Of a stretch of 64,000 nucleotides of DNA, positions 8,148 through 15,589 are shown in pieces. Both the position numbers and the translations under genes were made by a program. The number at the start of each line of letters is the position of its first letter. Position 1 is the first letter of the stretch. The stretch lies in assembly GCF_022637395.1 (NCBI RefSeq), contig NZ_CP093339.1, positions 310,001 to 374,000 of the forward strand. The letters run 5' to 3'. The stretch comes from Shinella sp. H4-D48 (GTDB lineage Bacteria > Pseudomonadota > Alphaproteobacteria > Rhizobiales > Rhizobiaceae). The notes under the pieces are model-generated. The model had not been told where the DNA came from and made no database searches. It saw nothing but the letters and a program-made list of their open reading frames with translations.

Positions 8148-9212
8148 CTAACCCGCGCGTCTTTCAAGGCTTGCGCCGTCCGCTCCGAAGAGCGACGCAC
8201 GGTCGGCATCGATGGCGATGCCGACTGTTTCGCCGATGCGCACAGGCGTATCGGCGGGTGCGTTGATGTTGACCAGTCCGAGACGGTCGTTGCGCACGAA
8301 GACGCTGGTGCTTGCGCCGAGATATTCGGCGACCTCGACCGTGCCCCGGCAATGCCCGGCTTCGGGTGAAACGAGCTGCAGGTGTTCCGGGCGTGCGCCG
8401 AGGCGGGTCGGCGCGCCCGAGAAGGCAAGGTCGATGCGGCCTTCACCGGCAAGATCGAGCGTGCCGTCGCCTGCGGCTTTGCAGTCGAGCACGTTCATTT
8501 TGGGACTGCCGATGAATTGCGCGACGAAGAGATTGGCCGGCCGCTCGTAGAGTTCGTGCGGGCTGCCATGCTGCATGATGTGCCCGTCTTTCAGCACGAC
8601 GATGCGGTCTGCGAGCGTCATCGCCTCCACCTGGTCATGGGTGACATAGACCATGGTTGCGCCCAACGTGCGGTGAAGTCTCGCGATCTCAAGCCGCATA
8701 TCGACGCGCAAGGCCGCGTCGAGGTTGGAGAGCGGCTCGTCGAACAGGAATGCGGTGGGCTGGCGCACAATGGCGCGGCCGATGGCAACGCGTTGGCGCT
8801 GGCCACCGGAAAGCTGCCTGGGATAGCGGTCGAGGAGGGGTGTGAGCTTCAGCGCCTCGGCGGCCGCGTCCACCTTGGCCTTGATGGACGCGGCGGGCAG
8901 CTTGGCGAGCTTGAGGCCGAAGCCCATGTTCTGGCGCACAGTCATGTGCGGATAGAGCGCATAGGACTGGAACACCATGGCGAGCTCGCGTTCCACCGGC
9001 GGCGCCTTCGTCACGTCGCGGCCGTCGATGAGGATTCTGCCGGAAGTGGTTTCCTCGATGCCGGCGATCATGCGAAGCAGCGTGGACTTGCCGCAGCCCG
9101 ATGGCCCGACGATGACGACGAATTCCCCGTCGGCGATGGCAAGGTCGAGATCGCGCATGATCTCCACGCCGCCATAGCGCTTTCCGGCCTTTTCCAGCAG
9201 AATCGTACCCAT
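8148..9212 (-). CDS. CUT1-type sugar ABC transporter ATPase (UgpC/MalK-like)
   Basis: This 354-residue protein has Walker A GPSGCGKST, signature [15 protein letters not shown], Walker B AFLFDEPLSNLDA and a switch His in VYVTHDQVEA. A C-terminal OB-type domain (about 235-350, including GARPEHLQLV) is typical of UgpC/MalK ATPases. GGAGG precedes the ATG at 9212. It is the last gene of the N-acetylmannosamine-type operon and is convergent with the cyclase gene, with only 9 bases between the stops. Confidence 0.93.
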   Translation of the reverse strand: MGTILLEKAGKRYGGVEIMRDLDLAIADGEFVVIVGPSGCGKSTLLRMIAGIEETTSGRILIDGRDVTKAPPVERELAMVFQSYALYPHMTVRQNMGFGLKLAKLPAASIKAKVDAAAEALKLTPLLDRYPRQLSGGQRQRVAIGRAIVRQPTAFLFDEPLSNLDAALRVDMRLEIARLHRTLGATMVYVTHDQVEAMTLADRIVVLKDGHIMQHGSPHELYERPANLFVAQFIGSPKMNVLDCKAAGDGTLDLAGEGRIDLAFSGAPTRLGARPEHLQLVSPEAGHCRGTVEVAEYLGASTSVFVRNDRLGLVNINAPADTPVRIGETVGIAIDADRASLFGADGASLERRAG

Positions 9213-9234
9213 TTGAACCTCCGGGGAACCTGTT

Positions 9235-10056
9235 TCAGCCCTTGACCGCGCCCGCCGTCATCGAGCCGCTGATCTGACGATACATGAGAAGGCCGAGCAG
9301 CATGGGCGGCAGGGCGCCCACGATCATAACGGCCGAGGCGACGCCCCACTGCACGCCGCCGCCGCTGGCGGCGAAGAAGAACGACGCGCCGACGGTGATC
9401 GGCACAGCATTGGATGTCGTCAGCATCAGGCCGAAGAGGAACTCGTTCCAGGCGGTGATGAAGCCGAAGATTACGCCTGTCACGATAGCCGGACGGCAGA
9501 GCGGGGCGATGACCCGCAAAAGGATCTGCGTGCGCGTCGCGCCGTCCATCAAGGCAGCCTCGTCGAGTTCACCCGGCAGGTCTCTGATGGCGTTGACGAG
9601 GATGACGAGCGCGAGCGGCAGGTTGACGATGGTAAGGATGAGGCCGAGGCCCAGCCGCGTATCGAGCAACGAGAGCCACTGGAACATCATGTAAAGCGGG
9701 ATAGCGAAGATAACGAGCGGCACGGCGCGCAAGTTGACGATGAGCGGCAGCAGCGTGCGTTCACCGACTTTGCCCCGCGCGATGGCATAGGCGGCGGGAA
9801 GCGCCAGCGCTACGGCAAGCAGCGTGCCGAGAGCAGCAACGGCAAGGCTGTTGACGAGATAGAGGAAGATGTTCAGCCGGTCGGAAACGGTGAAAACAGT
9901 CGCATAGTTGTCAAGCGTCGGCGCCTGAACCCAGAGACCCGGATTGGACGTGAGTTCGCGTGGGCTCTTGAAGGAGGTGACGAGGGTCACGATGATCGGG
10001 AAGTTCATCGCGATGGCGGCGATGGCAAAGACGATCCAGCGCAGGATGTTGATCAT
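9235..10056 (-). CDS. CUT1-type ABC transporter permease (UgpE/MalG-like)
   Basis: This 273-residue inner-membrane protein has about six hydrophobic segments and the cytoplasmic EAA loop (EAALMDGATRTQILLRVIAP) that docks on the ATPase. Its start overlaps the stop of the upstream permease by 4 bases, implying translational coupling. Its partner is encoded at 10053-10940. Confidence 0.92.
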   Translation of the reverse strand: MINILRWIVFAIAAIAMNFPIIVTLVTSFKSPRELTSNPGLWVQAPTLDNYATVFTVSDRLNIFLYLVNSLAVAALGTLLAVALALPAAYAIARGKVGERTLLPLIVNLRAVPLVIFAIPLYMMFQWLSLLDTRLGLGLILTIVNLPLALVILVNAIRDLPGELDEAALMDGATRTQILLRVIAPLCRPAIVTGVIFGFITAWNEFLFGLMLTTSNAVPITVGASFFFAASGGGVQWGVASAVMIVGALPPMLLGLLMYRQISGSMTAGAVKG

Positions 10057-10940
10057 CGGGCAGCTCCCTTGCGGCGGGCGGCGATGGTGTTGAGGCCGTA
10101 AAGCACGACAAACGAGGCGATGAACAGAACGACGGATGCGGCGACGGCCTTGCCGATAGCGCCCTGCTTGAAGAAGGCCTCATAGATATAGATGGAGAGC
10201 GAGGCGGTGGACCCGCCGGGACCGCTGCCGGTCAGGACATAGACATTGTCGAACACGCGGAAGCCATCGATGAAGCGGATGAGCAGGGCCACGACGATGG
10301 TCGGCGCCATCAGCGGCAGCTCGATATACCAGAGCCGGTGGCGGTAGCGTGCACCATCCATCGCCGAAGCCTCGATGATCTCGCGGGGGATTGCCTGATA
10401 GGCCATGTAGAACAGGAGGAACGCGAAGGGCGTCCACTGCAGCGTCTCGACGGTCACCAGCGTCCAGAAGGCCGAACCGGGCCCGAGGAAGGAGAGGCTC
10501 GCGCCGAACCACGTCCACAGGTAATAGGGTACCGGGCCGGCGAATTCGTGCAGCACCAGCCGGTACATCAGGCCGACCAGCGCTGGCGCCACCATCAGAG
10601 GCAGCATGAGGATCGCCATCAGCCAGCTGCGTCTTTCAATGAGCGGTGCCAGGAAGATGGCAAGGAACAGGCCGAGCCCGCATTCCAGTAGTGCGGTGAG
10701 CAGGCCGAAGCGGAAGGAAAACCAGCTCGCTTGCCAGAAGGCACCATCGTTCCAGACTGCAACGAAGTTGCTAAAGCCGGTGATTTCAGGGCTGCGCAAC
10801 GTCTCGAAGCTGACCGAGGAGACCGAATAGACAAGGTTGACGATGGCCGGAAAGCCCAGGAAGACGAGCAGGAACACGACCAGCGGCATCGTCAGCAGGC
10901 GGAATTCGGATGCGGGGCTGCGATGCGTTTTCGTTGTCAT
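10053..10940 (-). CDS. CUT1-type ABC transporter permease (UgpA/MalF-like)
   Basis: This 295-residue polytopic protein has an EAA-loop motif (ASAMDGARYRHRLWYIELPL) and the first-permease position of CUT1 operons. It follows the binding-protein gene after a 101-base gap that contains a GC-rich stem-loop, so it may be expressed below the binding protein. It forms the transport channel with the UgpE-like subunit. Confidence 0.92.
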   Translation of the reverse strand: MTTKTHRSPASEFRLLTMPLVVFLLVFLGFPAIVNLVYSVSSVSFETLRSPEITGFSNFVAVWNDGAFWQASWFSFRFGLLTALLECGLGLFLAIFLAPLIERRSWLMAILMLPLMVAPALVGLMYRLVLHEFAGPVPYYLWTWFGASLSFLGPGSAFWTLVTVETLQWTPFAFLLFYMAYQAIPREIIEASAMDGARYRHRLWYIELPLMAPTIVVALLIRFIDGFRVFDNVYVLTGSGPGGSTASLSIYIYEAFFKQGAIGKAVAASVVLFIASFVVLYGLNTIAARRKGAAR

Positions 10941-11004
10941 CGATCGATCCTGGTTCGGTCTTTCCGGAACCCAACGATGGCCTCATCGCCATCGCCACGA
11001 TAAA

Positions 11005-11034
11005 ACCGGCGGCCGCCGAAGGGCCACCGCCGGT
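11005..11034 (-). terminator. Stem-loop with short T-run between binding-protein and permease genes
   Basis: ACCGGCGG (11005-11012) pairs with CCGCCGGT (11027-11034). Read on the minus strand the stem is followed by TTTTA, so this is a partial rho-independent terminator/attenuator just after the binding-protein stop at 11042. Confidence 0.6.
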
Positions 11035-11041
11035 AATGGCC

Positions 11042-12370
11042 TTACTTGAGCAGTTCAGCCATGCCTTTTTCGGTGTTCTTCAGCGCGTCGTCGAGCGACT
11101 GCTGGCCCGACCAGTAGCCGGTGAACTCCTTGGCCTGGAGCTCATAGACCGAGAGCGCCTTGGCCGAGGTGCCGCCGTTCATGACATAGCCGTACTTGCC
11201 GGCGAACTCGCCGAGCTTGACGAGGTCCGGCCGCTCGGCTGCAACGTCCTTGACGACTTCCGGTGTCAAAGCGGGTGCACCGCTGTTCCTGGCATAGACG
11301 AGTGCCGCCTCCTTCGAAGACAGCCATGAAATGAAGGCCTTTGCACCTTCCTTGTTGGCGGCATTCTTGTTGAGGCCGAAACCGAGGCCGTGGATATGGG
11401 TGAAGCGGCCTTCGGGGCCAGCCGGCGGGGCGATGGCCTCCGTGACCTCGCCGACGGTGGGCGACTTGTCCTTCGACATCAGTTCGGACGCAGCCGCGTT
11501 CCACTGCATCATCGCCGCAACCTGGCCCGAGGCATAGGCCGCATTGGCTTCGGCAAACTCGTAGGAAAGCGAGTCACGCGGCGTCGCGCCGGCGTCGTAG
11601 AGCATCTTGTAGGTTTCGAGACCCTTGCGGTAAGCCTCCGAATCCACCGTGACCTTGCCGGCTTCATCCATCCAGTTGCCGCCATAGGCGCGCGGCAGCG
11701 ACTGGAACACCATCATGTTGAAGAGCAGGTTCTTAAGCTGCAGCACGGTGCCGTAGCGGGTCGGGCTGTCGGGGTTCACTGCCTGGGTGAAGTAGAGCGC
11801 GGTCGCGGCATAGTCGTCCCACGTCCACTCATCGGGGTTCTTCGGCTCAAGCTTCTTGCCGAGGTGCTTTTCAGCGATTTCCGCGTATTTCGCCTTGGCG
11901 CCATCGTCGTTCAGCAGCGCGTCGATCAGGTCCTTGCGGTAGTACATGAAATGCAGCGAAAGGTCTGTCGGCACACCGAACTGCTTGCCTTCATACTGCA
12001 TGGTGGTGAGAACCTGGTCGCCATAGACCACCTTGGCTTCGCCCGAGAGTTCCACTGGCTCCATGAACGGTGCGTAACGGCCGATGGAATAGGTGGCGAG
12101 CAGGTTGACGTCGAAGGCCGTTGAGCCGGCGGCAAGGTCGGCCTGCAGCTTGTCCCAGAAGCCGTCGCGGTTGAAGAACAGCAGCTCAACCTTGTTGTCG
12201 TCGCTCACATCGGGCTTGGCATTGTAGGTGTCGGCGGCGGCACGCAATGCGGCTTCTTCCGGGCCGCCCGGCCAGCCGAGCACGGTCACTTTCGCAAAGG
12301 CGGGGCCGGCCAGCAGGGTGGCGATCGCAGCGGCGATCAGGCCGCCTTTCTTCATTCTGGCAAAGGTCAT
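11042..12370 (-). CDS. CUT1-type ABC transporter extracellular sugar-binding protein
   Basis: This 442-residue protein starts with a signal peptide (KKGGLIAAAIATLLAGPAFA) and has the large SBP_bac_1 fold used by UgpB/MalE-like proteins. The ATG at 12370 follows GGGAG. The gene sits between nanK and the permeases, so the likely ligand is an N-acetylated amino sugar such as N-acetylmannosamine, possibly sialic acid or an oligosaccharide containing it. This ligand is inferred from context only. Confidence 0.92.
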   Translation of the reverse strand: MTFARMKKGGLIAAAIATLLAGPAFAKVTVLGWPGGPEEAALRAAADTYNAKPDVSDDNKVELLFFNRDGFWDKLQADLAAGSTAFDVNLLATYSIGRYAPFMEPVELSGEAKVVYGDQVLTTMQYEGKQFGVPTDLSLHFMYYRKDLIDALLNDDGAKAKYAEIAEKHLGKKLEPKNPDEWTWDDYAATALYFTQAVNPDSPTRYGTVLQLKNLLFNMMVFQSLPRAYGGNWMDEAGKVTVDSEAYRKGLETYKMLYDAGATPRDSLSYEFAEANAAYASGQVAAMMQWNAAASELMSKDKSPTVGEVTEAIAPPAGPEGRFTHIHGLGFGLNKNAANKEGAKAFISWLSSKEAALVYARNSGAPALTPEVVKDVAAERPDLVKLGEFAGKYGYVMNGGTSAKALSVYELQAKEFTGYWSGQQSLDDALKNTEKGMAELLK

Positions 12371-12389
12371 GTTCTGGTTCTCCCTCAGG

Positions 12390-13244
12390 TTAATTTTGAC
12401 GTCTTGCGAGATCCGCTACTCCAACGACGCCCGCCTTTTCGGCGAGTGCGGCGGGGTGAAGCTGCGGGGTGAGCCGTGGCGGCAGGCCTCCCAGGGCCTG
12501 ACGGACGGATTCGAGATAGCTGGGCGCAAGACCGATGCCGCCGCCGATGACGATGCGGACAGGGTCGAGCGCGAGCTGGATATTGCCGCACAAAAGCGCC
12601 GTCTGGCGCGCCGAGGCGTGGATAATGGCCTCAGCCCAGCCATGACCGGCTGCGGCAGCTTCGAACACATCGCGTGCGGTCGCGCCCGGCCGGTGGGGTG
12701 CAGCCTCCGTGGCGATCCAATGGCCGGAGACCTTGTCTTCCAGCGCGCGGCCTTCCTCGTCGAGGTTGCGGAACTGGCCGAAATGGCCGGCGAGCCCGCC
12801 GAGCAGACGGCCGTTCACGACGATGCCGCCGCCAATCCCGGTGGAGATGGTGAGGAAGACGAGGTCATGCCCCTGGCCGGCGCCGAAGGCATATTCGCCC
12901 CAGGCGGCGGCCTGCGCATCGTTGGCCGCGAACACGCTTGCGGCGCACGAAAGCCTTGATACGGTCTCGATGAGCGGAAAGCGATCCGGGATGTCGAGCG
13001 TCCGTCGGTTGAGCGGCGACCAGTGACCCGAATCGATGATCCCGGTAACGGCGACGCCGACGGTATCGTAAAGCCCGCGCCAGCTTTCAATTGCTTCAAA
13101 GAGCGCCGAAAGCCAGGCCTCCGGGTCGCCATTGCGTGGGGTGGCCATGGTGTGGGTTTCGCTCACGACATTCCCACGCACCAGCGCGGCGAGCATCTTG
13201 GTGCCGCCGATATCAAGGGCGAGGGTCGTGTCGGAGCGCGCCAT
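12390..13244 (-). CDS. nanK: ROK-family sugar kinase, probable N-acetylmannosamine kinase
   Basis: From ATG at 13244 the product is 284 residues. ROK motifs are visible: DIGGTK (11-16), the catalytic Asp109 in AANDA, and TISTGIGGGIVVNGRLLGG with GLAGHFGQ (His154). The cysteine-rich zinc motif (CxCGxxGCxE) normally following that His is missing; residues 158-175 contain no cysteine. It follows nanE by 4 bases, which supports phosphorylation of N-acetylmannosamine before NanE epimerises it. Starts further upstream are open but lie inside nanE. Confidence 0.85.
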   Translation of the reverse strand: MARSDTTLALDIGGTKMLAALVRGNVVSETHTMATPRNGDPEAWLSALFEAIESWRGLYDTVGVAVTGIIDSGHWSPLNRRTLDIPDRFPLIETVSRLSCAASVFAANDAQAAAWGEYAFGAGQGHDLVFLTISTGIGGGIVVNGRLLGGLAGHFGQFRNLDEEGRALEDKVSGHWIATEAAPHRPGATARDVFEAAAAGHGWAEAIIHASARQTALLCGNIQLALDPVRIVIGGGIGLAPSYLESVRQALGGLPPRLTPQLHPAALAEKAGVVGVADLARRQN

Positions 13245-13248
13245 GGAG

Positions 13249-13935
13249 TCAGACCTCCTGTCCGGCGAGCGCTGTGTCGAGCGCCGAGCGGAACCAAGAC
13301 GTGACATATTCCGGCCGCGTGATGGCCGAGCCGACGACGACCATGGCGGCGCCGGCGAGCAGTGCGTGCTGCGCCTGTGCTGGGGTGCGGATGTTGCCTT
13401 CCGCGACGACATGCGGTGTCAGGCGGCGCATGGCGGCAACCAGGGCGAGATCGGGTTCGGTGGGTTCGACCGGGCCGGTATAGCCCGCAAGCGTTGACCC
13501 CACCACGTCGGCGCCCTCTGCGAGCGCCTGTTCGGCATCCGCCAGGACCGAGCAGTCGGCCATGGCGATGCGCCCGTGCGCGTGGATGCGTTCGACGAGT
13601 GTGCGGGTCGCGACCGGGCGCAGGCGCTGTGTCGCATCATAGGCGATGATGTCGGCGCCGGCATTGGCCAGCGCATCGACGTCCTCGATCCACGGGGTGA
13701 TGCGGACGGGGCTGTCGTCAAGGTCACGCTTCACCAGCCCGATGATCGGGCGGTCGGTGGCCGCGCGGACCGCGGCAACATATTCCGCCGATTCGATGCG
13801 CAATGCCGCTGCACCCCCATCGAGCGCGGCCAGCGCGAAGCCGACGACCATCTCGGCCCGGTCCATGGCGCCGCCCTTCACGGGCTGGCAAGATACGATC
13901 AGACCCTTGTCGAGGGATTTGAAATCAAGTGGCAC
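13249..13935 (-). CDS. nanE: N-acetylmannosamine-6-phosphate 2-epimerase
   Basis: The TIM-barrel protein matches NanE: an N-terminal GLIVSCQPVKGGAMD, GLVKRDLDDSPVRITP, ADIIAYDATQR, MADCSVLADAEQA, VGSTLAGYTG and a C-terminal VVVGSAITRPE. It converts N-acetylmannosamine-6-phosphate to N-acetylglucosamine-6-phosphate. An ATG exists at 13953, but a GGAGAT motif lies between it and GTG at 13935 with ideal 7-base spacing, so the 228-residue product from GTG is preferred. It is the first catabolic gene after the GntR regulator, and a candidate operator lies directly upstream. Confidence 0.92.
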   Translation of the reverse strand: MPLDFKSLDKGLIVSCQPVKGGAMDRAEMVVGFALAALDGGAAALRIESAEYVAAVRAATDRPIIGLVKRDLDDSPVRITPWIEDVDALANAGADIIAYDATQRLRPVATRTLVERIHAHGRIAMADCSVLADAEQALAEGADVVGSTLAGYTGPVEPTEPDLALVAAMRRLTPHVVAEGNIRTPAQAQHALLAGAAMVVVGSAITRPEYVTSWFRSALDTALAGQEV

Positions 13936-13975
13936 GAGGCAATCTCCTGTCATTGCCCGGATGGTAGCAAAACAA

Positions 13976-14007
13976 GACCAGATGGCAACAGGATTTAAAC
14001 TGGTATT
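13976..14007 (-). promoter_or_regulatory. Candidate GntR operator upstream of nanE
   Basis: GACCAG (13976-13981) and CTGGTA (14000-14005) are inverted half-sites. The 13-base string TTAAACTGGTATT (13995-14007) is repeated exactly at 14801-14813 in front of the regulator gene. It overlaps the end of the regulator's coding sequence. The exact duplication beside a GntR gene supports an operator. Confidence 0.55.
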
Positions 14008-14752
14008 ATCGCATCAGTTCGATGACGAAATCGTAGACATCGCCGCGATATTTGGTCTGCGTGAACTCCACGATCTGACCGTCCGCCAGAAAGCAGCGGC
14101 GCTCCATGATAAGGAGGGAGGCATCGTCAGGGGCGGCGAGAAGCCGTCGTTCCTCGTCAGTGCCGGGCTTCGCCTGCATGCGTTGCAGCGCGCGCACGGG
14201 CAGGGCGCCTGCGGCCTCCAGATATTCGTAGAGTGAGTCTCCTATGGCCTGAGGCTCGGGAACGAAGCGCGCGGGCAGGGTTGCCATCTCGATGGCGATC
14301 GGCTGTCCGTCCGCGGTTCGCAGGCGGCGCAGCCGAACCACCTTTTCGCTTCCCGAAATCCCCAGTGCCATCATTTCCGCTGGAGAAGGCCGCGAAATTT
14401 CACGGGAAATCCAAGTGCATCCGGGCTCGAGGCCGCGTGAGCGCATATCCTCGGAAAAGCTGGTCATCGTCGCCAGCGATTTTTCCAGGCGGGAGGAGAC
14501 GATGGTTTTTGCGCCGTGGCGTCGATCGAGCACGCCATCCGATACGAGCCCGTCGATCGCCTTGCGTACGGTGACGCGCGACAGGCCGAGTTCCTGGCTG
14601 AGCACCCGCTCGCTCGGGATGACCCCGCCACGCTTGATCTGCGCGGAAGTAATCGCCTGCTTGAGGGCATTTTCCAGCTGCCGATAAAGGGGTTCGCGGC
14701 TGGCGGCCGCCAGCTCATTGGCAAGGAAGTCGAGGATCGGTCGGTCAGTCAT
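14006..14752 (-). CDS. GntR-family regulator with UTRA effector domain (HutC type)
   Basis: This 248-residue protein has an N-terminal winged HTH at about residues 18-85 (VIPSERVLSQELGLSRVTVR and DGVLDRRHGAKTIV) and a C-terminal UTRA ligand domain at about 95-245 (CTWISREISRPSPAEMMALG). UTRA regulators usually bind a phosphorylated or free sugar that is a pathway intermediate. It is the first gene of the nan-type run and is probably autoregulated, given matching motifs at 13995 and 14801. Functionally it would play the part of NanR or NagR. Confidence 0.92.
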   Translation of the reverse strand: MTDRPILDFLANELAAASREPLYRQLENALKQAITSAQIKRGGVIPSERVLSQELGLSRVTVRKAIDGLVSDGVLDRRHGAKTIVSSRLEKSLATMTSFSEDMRSRGLEPGCTWISREISRPSPAEMMALGISGSEKVVRLRRLRTADGQPIAIEMATLPARFVPEPQAIGDSLYEYLEAAGALPVRALQRMQAKPGTDEERRLLAAPDDASLLIMERRCFLADGQIVEFTQTKYRGDVYDFVIELMR

Positions 14753-14779
14753 GAAAAGCGCGCCTTCAAGGCGATTCCT

Positions 14780-14825
14780 TACCAGAATTTTTTTCTGATG
14801 TTAAACTGGTATTGATTTTGTGCAA
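14780..14825 (-). promoter_or_regulatory. Promoter and candidate operator for the GntR-nanEK-ABC operon
   Basis: Reading the minus strand, TTGCAC (14825-14820) and TAACAT (14803-14798) are spaced 16 bases. The spacer contains the half-site CTGGTA (14806-14811), and the inverted half-site TACCAG lies at 14780-14785. The exact 13-mer shared with the nanE site begins at 14801. Repressor binding here would cover the promoter. Confidence 0.5.
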
Positions 14826-14923
14826 CGGATTTCGCGTGCGGCGGGGCTTTGGCGCGAGAACTGCATCTTCCGGCCTGACACGCGGCGCCCGATCATCCGC
14901 GCCTCGCCCGCTCTCGCATGCGG

Positions 14924-15562
14924 TCAGGGCTGAAGGCTGGCGATGGCCTTTATGAGGGCTGCGGCGGAGACCGCGCCGGGATCGGCATGGCCGAGCGAGC
15001 GCTCGCGCAGGCGTGCGGCGCGGCCCTTGGTGGCGATCATGGTGGCGGTGGCGGCCGCGCCGTTTTCCGCAGCGGTCTCCACCGCCTTCCAGAATGCGGG
15101 CCGGGGCAGGTTGCTGGCGACCGCGACCGTCGCGGCTTCGGCGGCCGGCAGCCAGACATCGAGCATGGTCTTGTCGCCGCGCTGCGCCTTGCCGCGGTCT
15201 CGGATACCTTCTGAAATGGCTGTCAACATGTCGCGGCAGGCCGGTAGGTCGAGCATGTCACGGCCTGCAAGAGCCTGCGCGGCGCGGCGGAAACCCGTTG
15301 CATAAAGCGGGCCGGTGGAGGCGCCGACGGCGTCAAGAAAGCCGCTCGCCGCCGTCGACATCACGTCGGATGGGCTCGCCGTTTCGAGGTTCATGCCGGC
15401 CAGCGCCGTCGTCACAGCCTTGAAGCCGATCGACATGGTAATGCCGTGGTCGCCATCGCCGATGGCGCCGTCGAGTTCGGAAAGATGGTCCTTCTCCGCC
15501 TCGATCACCTCGGACATCCGTTCGAACATCCGGGCGAGGGTCCGCGCCGCAGTTTCAGACAT
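14924..15562 (-). CDS. Dihydroxyacetone kinase L-subunit homologue (DhaL), copy 1
   Basis: This 212-residue helical protein has the DhaL nucleotide-site motif DGAIGDGDHG; Asp31, Asp36 and Asp38 match the metal-chelating triad. ASTGPLYATG and GDKTMLDVWLPA are further family segments. DhaL supplies the nucleotide to the ketose bound on DhaK. In the PTS form its ADP is rephosphorylated by DhaM; no dhaM is present here, so an ATP-exchanging kinase or a distant DhaM is required. It is the last gene of the operon, 27 bases after the SorC-DhaK fusion, and a second DhaL is encoded at 17847-18488. Confidence 0.92.
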   Translation of the reverse strand: MSETAARTLARMFERMSEVIEAEKDHLSELDGAIGDGDHGITMSIGFKAVTTALAGMNLETASPSDVMSTAASGFLDAVGASTGPLYATGFRRAAQALAGRDMLDLPACRDMLTAISEGIRDRGKAQRGDKTMLDVWLPAAEAATVAVASNLPRPAFWKAVETAAENGAAATATMIATKGRAARLRERSLGHADPGAVSAAALIKAIASLQP

Positions 15563-15589
15563 GTCTTCCTCCCATTGGGCAAAACGGTC

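Noticed and set aside
13936-13953. ATG start for nanE at 13953
   Set aside because: A strong GGAGAT ribosome-binding motif lies after this ATG and is correctly spaced for GTG at 13935.
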